A DNA stretch of 64,000 nucleotides from CAYYKD01 sp964471825 (GCA_964471825.1 CAYYKD010000002.1:1-64000), one strand, 5' to 3'; counted from the stretch's first letter, positions 1 through 9,846 are shown. A program made the numbers and translations. The notes: generated from the letters alone by a model not told the origin.

Positions 1-1
1 C

Positions 2-748
2 CTGTTGCAGTGTGTTCCTTCAAGAAGAATTGAGATAGAGACAGATCTTAGTCCGATTGCGGCCTATAGAAATCTCAGGATGAAAAATCCGTCACCATAT
101 ATGATATATTTGAATTATGGCGACTTTACAATTTTTGGAGCATCGCCTGAAATGATGATAAAGGTCAAAGGGAGCAATATCAAGATCGGACCTATTGCAG
201 GCACTAGACCTAGAGGGAAAAATATGGCTGAGGATCTGGCACTTGAGAATGAGCTGAAAAATGATATTAAGGAGAATGCCGAACACCTTATGCTTGTAGA
301 TCTTGCAAGAAATGATATCGGCAAGATATGTAAGCCGGGGCAGGTCTTTGTAACTGAACAGGCATTTGTTGAGCGGTACAGTAAGGTTATGCATCTTGTA
401 AGCTCTGTTGAGGGCGAAATATTGCAGAATAGAAATGCCGAGGATGGGATTATAGCAACATTTCCTGCCGGTACAGTAAGTGGTGCACCAAAGATACAGG
501 CAATTAAAACAATCGACCTTGTAGAGAAACATCGCAGAGGCCCCTATGCCGGACTTGTCGGGTATTTTGAAAGAAACGGTGACTTTGACAGTTGTATAAC
601 TATCAGATGTGCCGTAGCCAAGAAAAATCGTATGTGGGTTCAAGCCGGAGCGGGGATTGTCTATGACTCTATTCCTGAGAAGGAGTATGAAGAGACAGAC
701 AATAAGGCAAGAGCATTATTGAATGCAATTGGAGTTGAGTGTGAGTGA
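2..748 (+). CDS. trpE: Anthranilate synthase component I, C-terminal part (5' end cut by window)
   Basis: This is the catalytic chorismate-binding domain of the enzyme that converts chorismate to anthranilate, the first committed step of tryptophan synthesis. The frame is open to the window edge, so the true start lies outside; about 248 residues are visible of a protein that is normally near 480-500. Visible family motifs in order are PIAGTR, HLMLVDLARNDIG, FPAGTVSGAPK and QAGAGIVYDS, all conserved in TrpE/PabB/MenF proteins. The LVDLARNDIG and AGTVSGAPK forms favour TrpE over PabB, but without the N-terminus an aminodeoxychorismate synthase cannot be ruled out. The 3' end overlaps the next gene by 8 bp if that gene starts at GTG 741, suggesting co-translation. 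No trpG follows. Confidence 0.88.
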   Translation: MLQCVPSRRIEIETDLSPIAAYRNLRMKNPSPYMIYLNYGDFTIFGASPEMMIKVKGSNIKIGPIAGTRPRGKNMAEDLALENELKNDIKENAEHLMLVDLARNDIGKICKPGQVFVTEQAFVERYSKVMHLVSSVEGEILQNRNAEDGIIATFPAGTVSGAPKIQAIKTIDLVEKHRRGPYAGLVGYFERNGDFDSCITIRCAVAKKNRMWVQAGAGIVYDSIPEKEYEETDNKARALLNAIGVECE

Positions 749-1988
749 ATTAACAGATGTAACAGATGAAGATGAAATAACAGGTGAAATTACAGATGAT
801 ATTACAATACCTAAAAACATTCTCGTTGTTGATGATGAGGAGGAGATTCTTAAGTCCTTAAAAAGGCTCTTAGGTAGAGACTACAACATATTCACTGCTT
901 CTTCTGCTGAAGAGGGGTGTCGGCTATTAAGGGATAATGAAATTCCTGTTGTTATATCTGATCAGAGAATGCCTGAGATAACCGGATGTGAGTTCCTAAA
1001 GAATGTAAAGGTAAAATATCCCGATGCTATAAGGCTTATAATAACCGGCTATTCAGATATTGACGCAGTCATTAATGCAATAAATGAGGGGAGTGTATTT
1101 AGGTATATAACTAAACCATGGAATCCTGATGATTTGAAGATCGCCGTAAAAGAGGGATTTGACAGATACAGATTACTGATCGAGAATCGGGTTCTTCTAG
1201 ATCGGCTCAAAAACTCAAATGTGTTACTTGAGCAAAAGGTCCGAAATAGAACTAATGAGTTAGAGGCATCAAATATAAAACTCTCTCAGATAAATGATGA
1301 AAAAAACAGGTATCTGGGTATCGTAGCTCATGATCTCAGAAATCCTATCGCAGGAATAATCGGGCTGGTTAAGATCCTGAGTGACCATTGGAAAAAAACC
1401 AACAAGATTGAAAATCCTGAGTTTTTTGATTTGATTCTTGATGGATGCAGAAAGATGATTGGAATGATTGATGAGATTCTTGATCTTAAGAAAATTGAGT
1501 CCGGAAACCTAAACCTGGAGAAATACCTGGCAGATTTTAAGCCATTAATCTTAAAATCAATTCTTCTGAATAAACCATCCGCAATTAATAAGGATATAAA
1601 GCTTGATACACGATTTGATCGGGATCAGTACCCAATTAATATTGATATTCCGCGTGTCGAACAGGTTATTAACAATCTGATATCAAATGCTATTAAATAC
1701 TCACCGGCCGGGTCTGAGGTGATGGTTGAAACAACTCTTCCAAAATCAGAAAATATGGTAGTTGTTAGGGTTGTTGATAATGGGCAGGGAATTCCATCTG
1801 ATGAGATAGATAAAATATTTAAGGAATTCGGTACAACCAGCAATAAACCTACAGCAGGTGAGAAGAGTACAGGTCTTGGTCTTGCAATATGCAAAAGAAT
1901 TGTTGACGCTCATAAAGGAAAAATTGAAGTTCAGAGTACACCCGGTAAGGGTTCAGTTTTTACACTTAAACTTCCATTGAATATCTAA
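741..1988 (+). CDS. Receiver-histidine kinase hybrid, soluble
   Basis: This is a cytoplasmic signalling protein with an N-terminal response-regulator receiver and a C-terminal histidine kinase. The receiver has acidic residues in VVDDEEE, phospho-acceptor Asp about residue 74 (SDQRMP) and the conserved Lys in ITKPW, followed by a helical linker. The kinase has its H-box in AHDLRNP (His about 197), an N-box (NNLISNAIKYS), a G1 box (DNGQGIP) and a G2 box (GLGLAI). No membrane segment is present, so its input is probably phosphoryl transfer or a protein partner. GTG 741 is preferred as start because GGAG lies 5 bases upstream; ATG 723 would add six residues but has no ribosome binding site. It overlaps trpE, yet nothing ties it to tryptophan. 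Confidence 0.88.
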   Translation: MSELTDVTDEDEITGEITDDITIPKNILVVDDEEEILKSLKRLLGRDYNIFTASSAEEGCRLLRDNEIPVVISDQRMPEITGCEFLKNVKVKYPDAIRLIITGYSDIDAVINAINEGSVFRYITKPWNPDDLKIAVKEGFDRYRLLIENRVLLDRLKNSNVLLEQKVRNRTNELEASNIKLSQINDEKNRYLGIVAHDLRNPIAGIIGLVKILSDHWKKTNKIENPEFFDLILDGCRKMIGMIDEILDLKKIESGNLNLEKYLADFKPLILKSILLNKPSAINKDIKLDTRFDRDQYPINIDIPRVEQVINNLISNAIKYSPAGSEVMVETTLPKSENMVVVRVVDNGQGIPSDEIDKIFKEFGTTSNKPTAGEKSTGLGLAICKRIVDAHKGKIEVQSTPGKGSVFTLKLPLNI

Positions 1989-2013
1989 CTATATATCTAA
2001 TTTGGAGTAATTG

Positions 2014-3331
2014 ATGTTTTGGGAACAAAAATATGAATTGATGAGTAGAGAGGAGCTAAATTCTTATCAGATTAATCAGCTTAATAAGTCACTTGCATAC
2101 GCTGGAAATACACCTTTTTATAAGGGGTTGTTTGATAAGATTAAAGTTAATGAGTTTCGCTCTTTAGAAGACATTAGGAAAATTCCATTTACCACAAAGG
2201 AAGAGCTTAGAGGAAATTTCCCTTACGGGTTTTTGGCTGTTCATCTTGATGAGGTTGTCAGACTTCATTCATCTTCAGGAACAACCGGAACTCCTACAGT
2301 TGTATATCTCAATGCAAATGATCTTGATCTCTGGTCAAGCCTTGTTGCACGAAATATGTATATGGTAGGGGCTAGAAGATCAGATGTATTTCAGAATATG
2401 ATGGGGTATGGCCTATTTACAGGCGGGATCGGTTTTCATTATGGTGCAGAGAAGATTGGAATGTTGACCATCCCTTCAGGTCCCGGTAATTCTCAGCGGC
2501 AGATATGGTTTATGAAACAATTTCAGACCTCGGTAATACATATTCTACCCAGTTATGCATTAAGACTCTATGAGCATATTAAAGAGGCGGGAGTAGATAT
2601 TCAAAATGAACTCAACCTTCGAATGGCCTATATCGGTGCAGAGCCTCATAGTGAGGAAATCAGAAATAAAATTGAAACTCTATATGGTTTTAAGGCATAT
2701 AATTCCTATGGTTTATCAGAGATGTGCGGACCGGGAGTTGCATTTGAGTGTGAGTACCAAACAGGGATGCATATCTGGGNNNNNNNNNNNNNNNNNNNNN
2801 NNNNNNNNNNNNNNNNNNNNNNNNNNNNNNNNNNNNNNNNNNNNNNNNNNNNNNNNNNNNNNNNNNNNNNNNNNNNNNNNNNNNNNNNNNNNNNNNNNAG
2901 AGGCTATGCCAATATTTCGATATCGTACACGGGATCTGACAAGAATTATACCCGGTAAATGTAAGTGCGGCAGAGAGCACAGACGGATAGAACGAATTAA
3001 GGGGCGAAGTGATGATATGCTGATCATCAATGGAGTTAATCTCTTTCCTATTCAGATAGAGAAGATCCTTATGGAGACACATGAGATTGGAAATAACTAT
3101 CTTATAGAGGTCATTAAGGAAAATCATATGGATAAGATAGTTATAAATGTTGAAGTAAATAATCAGACATTTAGAGGGACTCTATCTGAAATTGAGCGGC
3201 TGCAGAAGGAATTAGCCGGTAAATTAAAAACTGAGCTGCTTGTTAGTCCTATAGTGAAAATTCATGAAGCCGGCAGTCTGCCGGAAAATGAGGGGAAGGC
3301 GAAGAGGGTGGTTGACACCAGACCAAAATAG
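2014..3331 (+). CDS. Phenylacetate-CoA ligase family protein (adenylate-forming), split by an assembly gap
   Basis: This is an ANL-superfamily enzyme that activates an aryl acid with ATP to the adenylate and then to the CoA thioester. N-terminal FWEQKYELMSREEL is typical of PaaK-like proteins, and the AMP-binding loop reads SSSGTTGTP, followed later by YGLSEM. After the 119-N gap the C-terminal domain resumes with GRSDDMLIINGVNLFP, the PaaK hinge and lid. The two parts are in different frames across the gap (frame 1 before, frame 2 after), which is explained by a wrong gap estimate: the true gap must be 1 modulo 3. ATG 2014 is preferred over TTG 2011 because of the upstream GGAG. An ACT-domain gene follows, an arrangement familiar from anaerobes that handle aryl-acetates. 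The substrate is unknown. Confidence 0.85.
2780..2898. other. Assembly gap (119 N)
   Basis: This is a run of undetermined bases inside the phenylacetate-CoA-ligase-like gene. Reading frames on either side only join if the true gap is 1 modulo 3, so 119 is an estimate and not a measured length. Confidence 0.99.
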
Positions 3332-3334
3332 TTG

Positions 3335-3412
3335 AATTTGAGAGAATAATTTGAGAGAATAATTTGATAGAGTAGTTTAATAGATTAATTGAATTTAGTA
3401 GAATTTAATAGG
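3335..3412 (+). repeat. Degenerate 13-bp tandem repeat, six copies
   Basis: The unit AATTTGAGAGAAT occurs twice exactly (3335-3347, 3348-3360) and then four more times with increasing divergence, ending in the ribosome binding site of the ACT-domain gene. It fills the whole gap between the ligase stop and that gene. Confidence 0.8.
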
Positions 3413-3421
3413 AGGTGCAAT

Positions 3422-3850
3422 ATGGCAAAACAGTTATCAATATTTGTTGAAAATAAGCCCGGAAAATTAGAAAAAATAACGGATACCCTTGCTGATGGCG
3501 GTTTTAATATTAGAGGAATATCTATGGCAAATGCCGGTGAATTTGGTATAGTTAAGATCATTGTTGACAGACCTGAAGAAGCGTATAGTTATCTTATTTC
3601 ACATAAGATAACTGTTTCTACAAGGAACATCACAGCCGTTAGAATAGGCGATAGACCGGGGAGTTTACATGATATGTTAACAATACTTTCCGGTAATAAT
3701 ATAAATATTGAGGATTGTTATGGAGTCTCGGTTGCTTACAACAAGAGTGCAGCAATAATACTCGAGATTGAGAAGTGTCCGGAGGCTATAGAGGTGTTAA
3801 AATTACATAATATTGATATTCTTACAGATAGGGAGATTTATTCGCTCTAG
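3422..3850 (+). CDS. Tandem ACT-domain protein
   Basis: This is a 142-residue cytoplasmic protein of two ACT domains. The first runs over about residues 1-68 (LSIFVENKPGKLEKITDTLA) and the second over about 70-140 (VRIGDRPGSLHDMLTILS). ACT domains bind amino acids or similar small ligands and regulate enzymes. This stand-alone two-ACT form is commonly found beside phenylacetate-CoA ligases, as here. The start ATG 3422 has AGGAGG upstream; a longer frame from 3389 has none. It is probably co-transcribed with the ligase, 90 bases upstream. A regulatory role for the ligase pathway is inferred from the neighbourhood. Confidence 0.85.
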   Translation: MAKQLSIFVENKPGKLEKITDTLADGGFNIRGISMANAGEFGIVKIIVDRPEEAYSYLISHKITVSTRNITAVRIGDRPGSLHDMLTILSGNNINIEDCYGVSVAYNKSAAIILEIEKCPEAIEVLKLHNIDILTDREIYSL

Positions 3851-3917
3851 CAAATAGTGGGTGATAATTTGGAAAAAAAAACAACTTTTTTTGATGTAAT
3901 ATTTTCGTAAAAAGATG

Positions 3918-3944
3918 TTGACTTTTTATTTTAAATGGCATAAT
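3918..3944 (+). promoter_or_regulatory. Predicted sigma-70 promoter for the secreted protein at 3989
   Basis: TTGACT (3918-3923) and CATAAT (3939-3944) are separated by 15 bases, slightly short. AAGGAG at 3978-3983 precedes ATG 3989. Confidence 0.45.
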
Positions 3945-3988
3945 GTTACACAGGTATTAATGTAAATTATATAATATAAGGAGTTTTT

Positions 3989-4489
3989 ATGAGAGTTTCA
4001 AAAGTATTGTTAGTTGCAGCATTGAGTTTATTTGTTGCATTCGGTGTGTTTGGTCAGGAAAGAAAAACAATTGAAGTTGTGTTAGGTGAGTCTTATACTG
4101 TTGATCTAGACGGTAAAGATAGTGATGTTGACTTTGTATTAACTGCTGATAAAGCAACTTTGTATGATGTTTTCATGGTTGACTCATATAATTCAAAATT
4201 TAACGCAGACCTTTCAAAAGGTGTTGATGTTGGTAGAGCACTTTGGTTTCAAGTAAGAAACGGAAGTGACTATGCTGATTCATACAAGGACAGAAGAATC
4301 TATAGAGAAAGAGAAAAAGATACAAAAACAGGTACTTGGGGTGGTATAACTCCTGAGAGATCAGGTCCGGTTGCAACTTTCAAACCAGAAAATGAAAAGG
4401 TAGTTATCTATCTTGCTCTATATAAAAGCGAAGCTAAATATCATGGATCATATGTTGTAAAGGTTATGAAGTCAGAAAAAAAGAAATAA
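3989..4489 (+). CDS. Secreted protein with a domain shared by the giant sensor kinase at 42823
   Basis: This is a 166-residue exported protein of unknown function. Residues 1-23 form a clean signal peptide ending FGVFGQ, with no lipobox, so a periplasmic location is likely. The mature part is one domain with the landmarks LYDVFMVDSYN (58-68), ALWFQV (84-89), GGITPE (118-123) and YHGSY (151-155). The same landmarks occur in the same order in residues 54-136 of the sensor at 42823-47922 (LYDIYIVDDYN, AIWFQV, GGYTPE, YLGTF). I do not recognise the domain as a named family. It has its own promoter and terminator, so it is expressed as a single gene. A role in ligand binding is inferred from its use as a sensor module. 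Confidence 0.8.
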   Translation: MRVSKVLLVAALSLFVAFGVFGQERKTIEVVLGESYTVDLDGKDSDVDFVLTADKATLYDVFMVDSYNSKFNADLSKGVDVGRALWFQVRNGSDYADSYKDRRIYREREKDTKTGTWGGITPERSGPVATFKPENEKVVIYLALYKSEAKYHGSYVVKVMKSEKKK

Positions 4490-4506
4490 TTAGACCTAAA
4501 CAAATG

Positions 4507-4537
4507 AAGGGGTTGTCTAAAGGACGACCTCTTTTTT
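4507..4537 (+). terminator. Rho-independent terminator after the secreted protein
   Basis: A stem of about 10 bp (AGGGGTTGTC with GGACGACCTCT, including G-T pairs) with a four-base loop is followed by a run of six T. Confidence 0.8.
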
Positions 4538-4595
4538 ATTTGATTTAACACATTTTAATTGATTATTTTTCTAATATGTTTTAGATTTCATTGAA

Positions 4596-5891
4596 ATGAA
4601 TCACTACTTAAGTATAGTAATAGCAACAATTTTAATACCACTCTCAACTGCAGGGCTTTTAAATTATGATAATATATTTCTTCGATTCATATTTATTTTT
4701 GTGTTGATTGTATATATTTCTGATATATTGTATATCTATATTATATCCCGCTTGATAATTAAGGGTGAGATACAATTAAGCCCTGATTCATCAGAGGAGA
4801 TTTTTGCTGACTCATTGTCCAGGATTATGATGCGTGGCAATAGAGGGTTAGTATTAGTTCCGGGGTTTATTTGTTCTGTGTCGTTTGTTATTCAGAGTAC
4901 GGATTATCTATACAGAAGAAGGGTATTATCAAAGATCGAGACCGGTAGTGAGGGCGAATTCTTTGTTTATTGTCACTTTGATAGATATGGAGTTTATAAA
5001 GCATTAAAATCCTATATTCACATAGGGGATTTATTTGGGTTGGTGAGATTTCGTTTTAGTTTACCTGTAAATGGAGAAATAAGAGTTCATCCAAGAATTA
5101 AAAGTATATATGAAAGACTCGTGTCAGATGCAGGCGGAGATGAGGTAATCAAGGCCCGTGCTACTGTAAATTCTACAGATTTTTTTGAAAGCAGGAAGTA
5201 TTATCCCGGTGATGATCCGAGGAGAATTAACTGGAAGCTGTATGCACGGTTTGATGAGTTGTATATTCGAGAGACTGAGAAGATCCCACCGGGATCCGGC
5301 GAGGTTTCTATAGTTTTTGCACCGCACTCAACAGTTGTTAGCGAGTATACTGAGACCACCTCCTATTTCCTGGGGTTTGTTAAACAGCTTGTTGCGGATA
5401 ACCGTCCAGTTTCAGTAGTTATATATTCAGGTCTGACTATGGGTGTCAAGAATTGGACTGAATATAATCAACTATATGAGACTGTTATTAAAGGTTCTTA
5501 CAAATTTGTTATCGATAAATTTGATGTAAAGGGACCGGCAATAGTGTTTGCCTCGCTTGAGGAGGGGGTCAGGCTATCAAAGGCTATGAAACTTCATGTG
5601 AGTTATTACGGTTATATATTTGCCTCAGGTCAGATACCGGAGAGATTAAAATTTACTGAACTTCTGATTATTGATAGAGATGATAGTTTTGTAGGAGAGT
5701 CATTGAGATTGATTAAAAGCCAATATAGAATTAGTAAATACTATAAAAGATTTAACGAGTTGGTTTTTCATTTAACAGGGCTGAATTCTATCGATCTAAC
5801 AGATGATATAAAAACATCAAAATATGGTTTGGTTAGAATAATTCCTGTAGTTGAAACTGTCTTGACGGATCTGGGAGTTTTGAATGAATAA
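4596..5891 (+). CDS. DUF58 domain protein
   Basis: This is a 431-residue membrane-anchored protein with two N-terminal transmembrane helices (about residues 5-50). The C-terminal half carries the DUF58 signature, here YYPGDDPRRINWKLYAR followed by LYIRETEK. DUF58 proteins have a von Willebrand-A-like fold and normally sit in a MoxR ATPase-DUF58-transglutaminase cluster, thought to help assemble or mature envelope proteins. Here the transglutaminase gene follows with an 8-bp overlap, but no MoxR ATPase gene is adjacent. There is no clear ribosome binding site before ATG 4596. The function is inferred from the family and context only. Confidence 0.87.
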   Translation: MNHYLSIVIATILIPLSTAGLLNYDNIFLRFIFIFVLIVYISDILYIYIISRLIIKGEIQLSPDSSEEIFADSLSRIMMRGNRGLVLVPGFICSVSFVIQSTDYLYRRRVLSKIETGSEGEFFVYCHFDRYGVYKALKSYIHIGDLFGLVRFRFSLPVNGEIRVHPRIKSIYERLVSDAGGDEVIKARATVNSTDFFESRKYYPGDDPRRINWKLYARFDELYIRETEKIPPGSGEVSIVFAPHSTVVSEYTETTSYFLGFVKQLVADNRPVSVVIYSGLTMGVKNWTEYNQLYETVIKGSYKFVIDKFDVKGPAIVFASLEEGVRLSKAMKLHVSYYGYIFASGQIPERLKFTELLIIDRDDSFVGESLRLIKSQYRISKYYKRFNELVFHLTGLNSIDLTDDIKTSKYGLVRIIPVVETVLTDLGVLNE

Positions 5892-8800
5892 CTTAGAAGG
5901 TAACAAGATACTTCCAAATAGATTAGGTCTGTTATTGGTAAACCTGATCTATTATTCGGTATCACTATTGTTGTTTATATATTACTTTGATGCAGGTTTC
6001 AGTGTCCTTGGTCTAATAGCTATTTGGTGTATAATTATTGTTGATTATCTGTTATCAACTTATAAATTAAGAGTTATACTTAGATGTGTCATACTTGCGG
6101 TACTATATTATATTGTCTATCTGGGGATAGAGCTATATTCAAGTATATTTGTTGTTGCTGAATCAGTCCATACAACAGATCTTATTCAATATGGATTTCT
6201 AAAAAATACATTTCTACCTGTTATTATAGGAGTTGTTTACCTACTGACAGATTCTGCCAACATAAAGAAAATTTCAGTCTACAAAACAGTATTTTCAATC
6301 ATAATATTTATTTTTGTAGGTGTATTGCTGTTTAAAATAGATGGAGTGATTACTGATACGATTTTTTCAAACTATGTTTTACTGATTTTTAGTATGATTT
6401 TTATGATTTTGGTTATTTTGATCAAACAGATAATAATAATGAGGTCTTTTTTTAGAACCAGATTTGAGAAGAAGGATTTTACTATTCTTGCAGTATTGTT
6501 AATACCACTGGTAATAATCATCTCGCTTCTGTTATTAAAAAATATGATTGATGAGCAAAATAAGTCTGCAAATTCCGGGTTATTTGATAGAGGCTTGTTT
6601 ATGTTTGACTTTTCAAATTTTATTGAATTAAAAGATGAGATCAAACTTAGTGATGAGCGAGTTTTGATAATGGAGCTTTCTGGTGTAGTTGATTCGGAGG
6701 AAAACAGGATTAATAAGGGCTGGGATAGACAGATTTATCTTAAGAGATTTTCTTTAGAACAGAATACCGGTAGTGGGTTTAAATCTGCTGAAACCTATAG
6801 TGATCCTCTTACCCCGCCAATTCTTGTTTCAGGTTTTGTCTGGGAGATCCCTGATATCCCAGAGTATAGAGATAGACAGGATGTTGAGCAAACTCTGTAT
6901 CTTTTAAATATTAGCGGTTCAAGTCTTATGGGGTCAGACTTGTTATATAGAATAACACCGCTTAAAGGCTGGAATGATTCGCCTTACAAAAACATCTATA
7001 GGTCCAGTTCCAGGGTATATACAGGGGATTATGCGGATCTCTTTTATGATACAATTTCGCAGAGGGGGTTTTTATCCGAGATGCCGGCCGGACGCAGACA
7101 AACCCTTCTTGACTTAGGCGGGGGTAAAAACAGAGTGCGGATAACTGAATTAGCTCAAGAAATAACAATGAACTATGATAATATATTTTTAAAGAGTGTT
7201 GTAATACAGGAGTATTTGAGGGAAACATATTCTTATTCTTTGAAACCGGGTGTTTCACCTGATGGCGATCAACTCGGGTATTTTTTATTCAGCTCAAAGA
7301 AGGGGTATTGTACATACTTTGCATTCGCTATGGTTCAGATGCTTCGTTCTTTAGATATTGCCGCCAGAGTTGCAGTCGGTTTTGCTCCCGATATGAAAAA
7401 TAGGACTCTAAATTTTTATGAGATTAGAGCACTCGATGCTCATGCCTGGGTTGAGGTCTATTTTGATGAGTATGGCTGGGTAACTTTTGACCCGACAAGT
7501 TCAAACATAGCAGATGGTGAGGAGTATGATTTTGCTCTTTCAAATAAGGAGGAGCGAGACGATCTCATTGAAGGAATTCTTAAAAATAAAGAGCTCCTCG
7601 AAGAGGTTACAGAAAAGGAGTTACATAATAGAGACAATTTTTTTAAAAGATTTGTACAACAGTTGAAGGTTTCAATAAGAACCCAGATTATTGTACTTGT
7701 GATTTTGTTTTTTGGTGTTCTAATAGGATTTGTTATGTACAGGAAGATGCAATATCTTATTTTGATGGTCCTTGCAAGTGATAATAGACGGAGAGTCTTA
7801 TATCTCTATAAGTATGTTAAGGGCAGATTGTTTGATCTTAATATAACGATTAAAAGAGATGAATCATTGGAGGAATTTGCAGAGCGGGTAAAAAAAGATA
7901 AAAATATCAATATTGGTGAAGTAACAACCTTATATCAGAGGGCTTTATTTGATACAGCAGAAATTCAGACATCTAAATACGATGTTAAAAAATTAAAGGT
8001 TAGATTCAATATAGAGCTGAAAAAAATCAGACTTCTTAATAGATTTTTTGCGTTTATTAACCCTCTTAGGGTGTTTAATAGAACACTTTTATTGTTCATC
8101 GTCCTATCTGTTGTCTCTTTGTGTATAAACACCGGTTTGTCAGCTGATGAGAATCCTGAGTTACATAGACGAATTAAGCAATTTAAAGATGCTGTGAGTG
8201 AGAGTAAATTTGATCTGGCTAGAAAGATAATTGATGAGGCAGAAAAGCAATTTCCTGAGAGTTATTTACCTAACTATGAGAATGGCTTGTTTTTTTATGA
8301 TAATGAGTTGTATAAAACAGCTGTAGATGAGCTTAATAAGGCAAGAGAAAAAGGTTATAAAGGGTATAGGTTGTACAATACCCTTGCGGCAAGTTATGGA
8401 AGCATTGGTGAAGATAGAAAAGCTGTAGAGACCTATGAAGAGGCGTTGGTTGAATTTCCTGACTCTGTTGATCTTATGGATAATGTCGGTTGGATGTACT
8501 ATAAGGTAAATGAATCCAAAAAAGGGATAGATATTGTTAAAAAGGGGCTTTCGTTTTCTCCTGACTCATCGTCTCTTATGATGACCCTTGCCACTTTGTA
8601 TTCTGATGATTATGATTATGAATCTGCAAAGTACTACTATCTTAGAGCATATGACCTTTCATATAAAGACTATAAATCAAATAGCTTCAGATCCATTCTA
8701 TTTTACAACCTATCATTGCTTGAGCAGGCTTTTTTAAACTATGATAACGCTTATAACTATGTGAAGAAGTCTCTTAGCTATGCAGAAAGGAGTTCGGGAT

Positions 8801-9846
8801 ATATGCAACTTGCCTATATGCACATAGCTGCTATAGAGCTTGAAGATGCACAGGAGGCTGTAACAAAGGCATCCGGATTTCATCCAAGTACAGGTTTTCC
8901 GAGGGAATCCGGTATTGTAATTGAGATATTAAAGGGTAATCTGGATAGTGCAGAAAAAAAGGCCTATGAATTGTTGGGTGACAAGGATTATAGCTGGATG
9001 TTCTATTTTGGAACTAGTATTGACCTATTTAAATCAGAGATCTATGAAAAAATTGCAATTATCAATGAATTTAGAGTTCAGTCTGACAAATTCCGGAGAC
9101 CTGAGAATCCAAAAGAGGCACTGTTAAAACCATTAATGGGGTTATGGTATTACCTAAAACAAAGACTCTACGACTATAGGGCATCAAGACTCCGCTTAAA
9201 AATAGCTGCCGAAAAGATCGATGGGGGAAATAGTCTTGATGGTCTAAAGAGTACCTATGACTCTATTAAAAGAACTGCACCACATCAGGCAATCAAGATT
9301 CTTAAGAGATTAATTGATACTGAATCTTCACTAATGCCTGAGAGTATTAGGCTTAGAAACATAGAGCTATCGGAGCTTGAAGGGAAGACACTCTTTGGTA
9401 AAATATTTCTCCGAAACAGCAGATCAGTAAGGATTAAGGAGGCTCTTGACTCTTGCAATACTAAATGGGAAAAAGAATATATTGTAACAGGTCTCGGTGA
9501 ATTGTATTTTATAGAGCAAGATGTTAAACTAAAAGAAGAGATTTCATCAAAGATCTATCTGAGTCTCCCTTCATATCTACCAATGAGAGGGATAAAGCTA
9601 CATGCAGAGATCAGTATTGATAATTCTATCGGAATAACCGTAGGGCAATTAAAGAAGATAAACCTCTATAACTCAATATCATCATCTATCAAGATTCGTT
9701 TTTTTGTTGTTGAGAATGATTTGAGAATAGAAATATGGACTGATGACAGGGTAATTAAGAGCTCAAGGATATCTGAGTATAAGAAACTATCAAGATCAAA
9801 GCTGCTTAATATGATTTACAGTTCAATTTATCTAATTGAGATGTAA
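5884..9846 (+). CDS. TgpA-like membrane transglutaminase fused to a long TPR domain
   Basis: This is a 1320-residue fusion. Residues 1-220 hold six or more transmembrane helices. The periplasmic transglutaminase-like core carries the papain-type triad Cys476 (KKGYCTYFA), His520 (DAHAWVEVYF) and Asp536 (VTFDPTS). A further helix lies near 595-615, then a DUF4129-like cytoplasmic stretch, another helix near 735-757 ending before SADENPE, and about 550 residues with at least four clear TPR repeats. TgpA proteins are normally near 650-700 residues and end after the DUF4129 region, so the TPR half is an addition, probably exported by the last helix. Start ATG 5884 overlaps the DUF58 gene. The likely role is processing or assembling envelope proteins; the substrate is unknown. 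Confidence 0.85.
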   Translation: MNNLEGNKILPNRLGLLLVNLIYYSVSLLLFIYYFDAGFSVLGLIAIWCIIIVDYLLSTYKLRVILRCVILAVLYYIVYLGIELYSSIFVVAESVHTTDLIQYGFLKNTFLPVIIGVVYLLTDSANIKKISVYKTVFSIIIFIFVGVLLFKIDGVITDTIFSNYVLLIFSMIFMILVILIKQIIIMRSFFRTRFEKKDFTILAVLLIPLVIIISLLLLKNMIDEQNKSANSGLFDRGLFMFDFSNFIELKDEIKLSDERVLIMELSGVVDSEENRINKGWDRQIYLKRFSLEQNTGSGFKSAETYSDPLTPPILVSGFVWEIPDIPEYRDRQDVEQTLYLLNISGSSLMGSDLLYRITPLKGWNDSPYKNIYRSSSRVYTGDYADLFYDTISQRGFLSEMPAGRRQTLLDLGGGKNRVRITELAQEITMNYDNIFLKSVVIQEYLRETYSYSLKPGVSPDGDQLGYFLFSSKKGYCTYFAFAMVQMLRSLDIAARVAVGFAPDMKNRTLNFYEIRALDAHAWVEVYFDEYGWVTFDPTSSNIADGEEYDFALSNKEERDDLIEGILKNKELLEEVTEKELHNRDNFFKRFVQQLKVSIRTQIIVLVILFFGVLIGFVMYRKMQYLILMVLASDNRRRVLYLYKYVKGRLFDLNITIKRDESLEEFAERVKKDKNINIGEVTTLYQRALFDTAEIQTSKYDVKKLKVRFNIELKKIRLLNRFFAFINPLRVFNRTLLLFIVLSVVSLCINTGLSADENPELHRRIKQFKDAVSESKFDLARKIIDEAEKQFPESYLPNYENGLFFYDNELYKTAVDELNKAREKGYKGYRLYNTLAASYGSIGEDRKAVETYEEALVEFPDSVDLMDNVGWMYYKVNESKKGIDIVKKGLSFSPDSSSLMMTLATLYSDDYDYESAKYYYLRAYDLSYKDYKSNSFRSILFYNLSLLEQAFLNYDNAYNYVKKSLSYAERSSGYMQLAYMHIAAIELEDAQEAVTKASGFHPSTGFPRESGIVIEILKGNLDSAEKKAYELLGDKDYSWMFYFGTSIDLFKSEIYEKIAIINEFRVQSDKFRRPENPKEALLKPLMGLWYYLKQRLYDYRASRLRLKIAAEKIDGGNSLDGLKSTYDSIKRTAPHQAIKILKRLIDTESSLMPESIRLRNIELSELEGKTLFGKIFLRNSRSVRIKEALDSCNTKWEKEYIVTGLGELYFIEQDVKLKEEISSKIYLSLPSYLPMRGIKLHAEISIDNSIGITVGQLKKINLYNSISSSIKIRFFVVENDLRIEIWTDDRVIKSSRISEYKKLSRSKLLNMIYSSIYLIEM

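Noticed and set aside
92..643. Long open frame on the minus strand inside trpE (183 codons)
   Set aside because: The plus strand encodes a clear TrpE domain; the antisense frame has no motif and no ribosome binding site.
3335..3412. CRISPR array
   Set aside because: The unit is 13 bp with no spacers and decays steadily; it is a simple tandem repeat.
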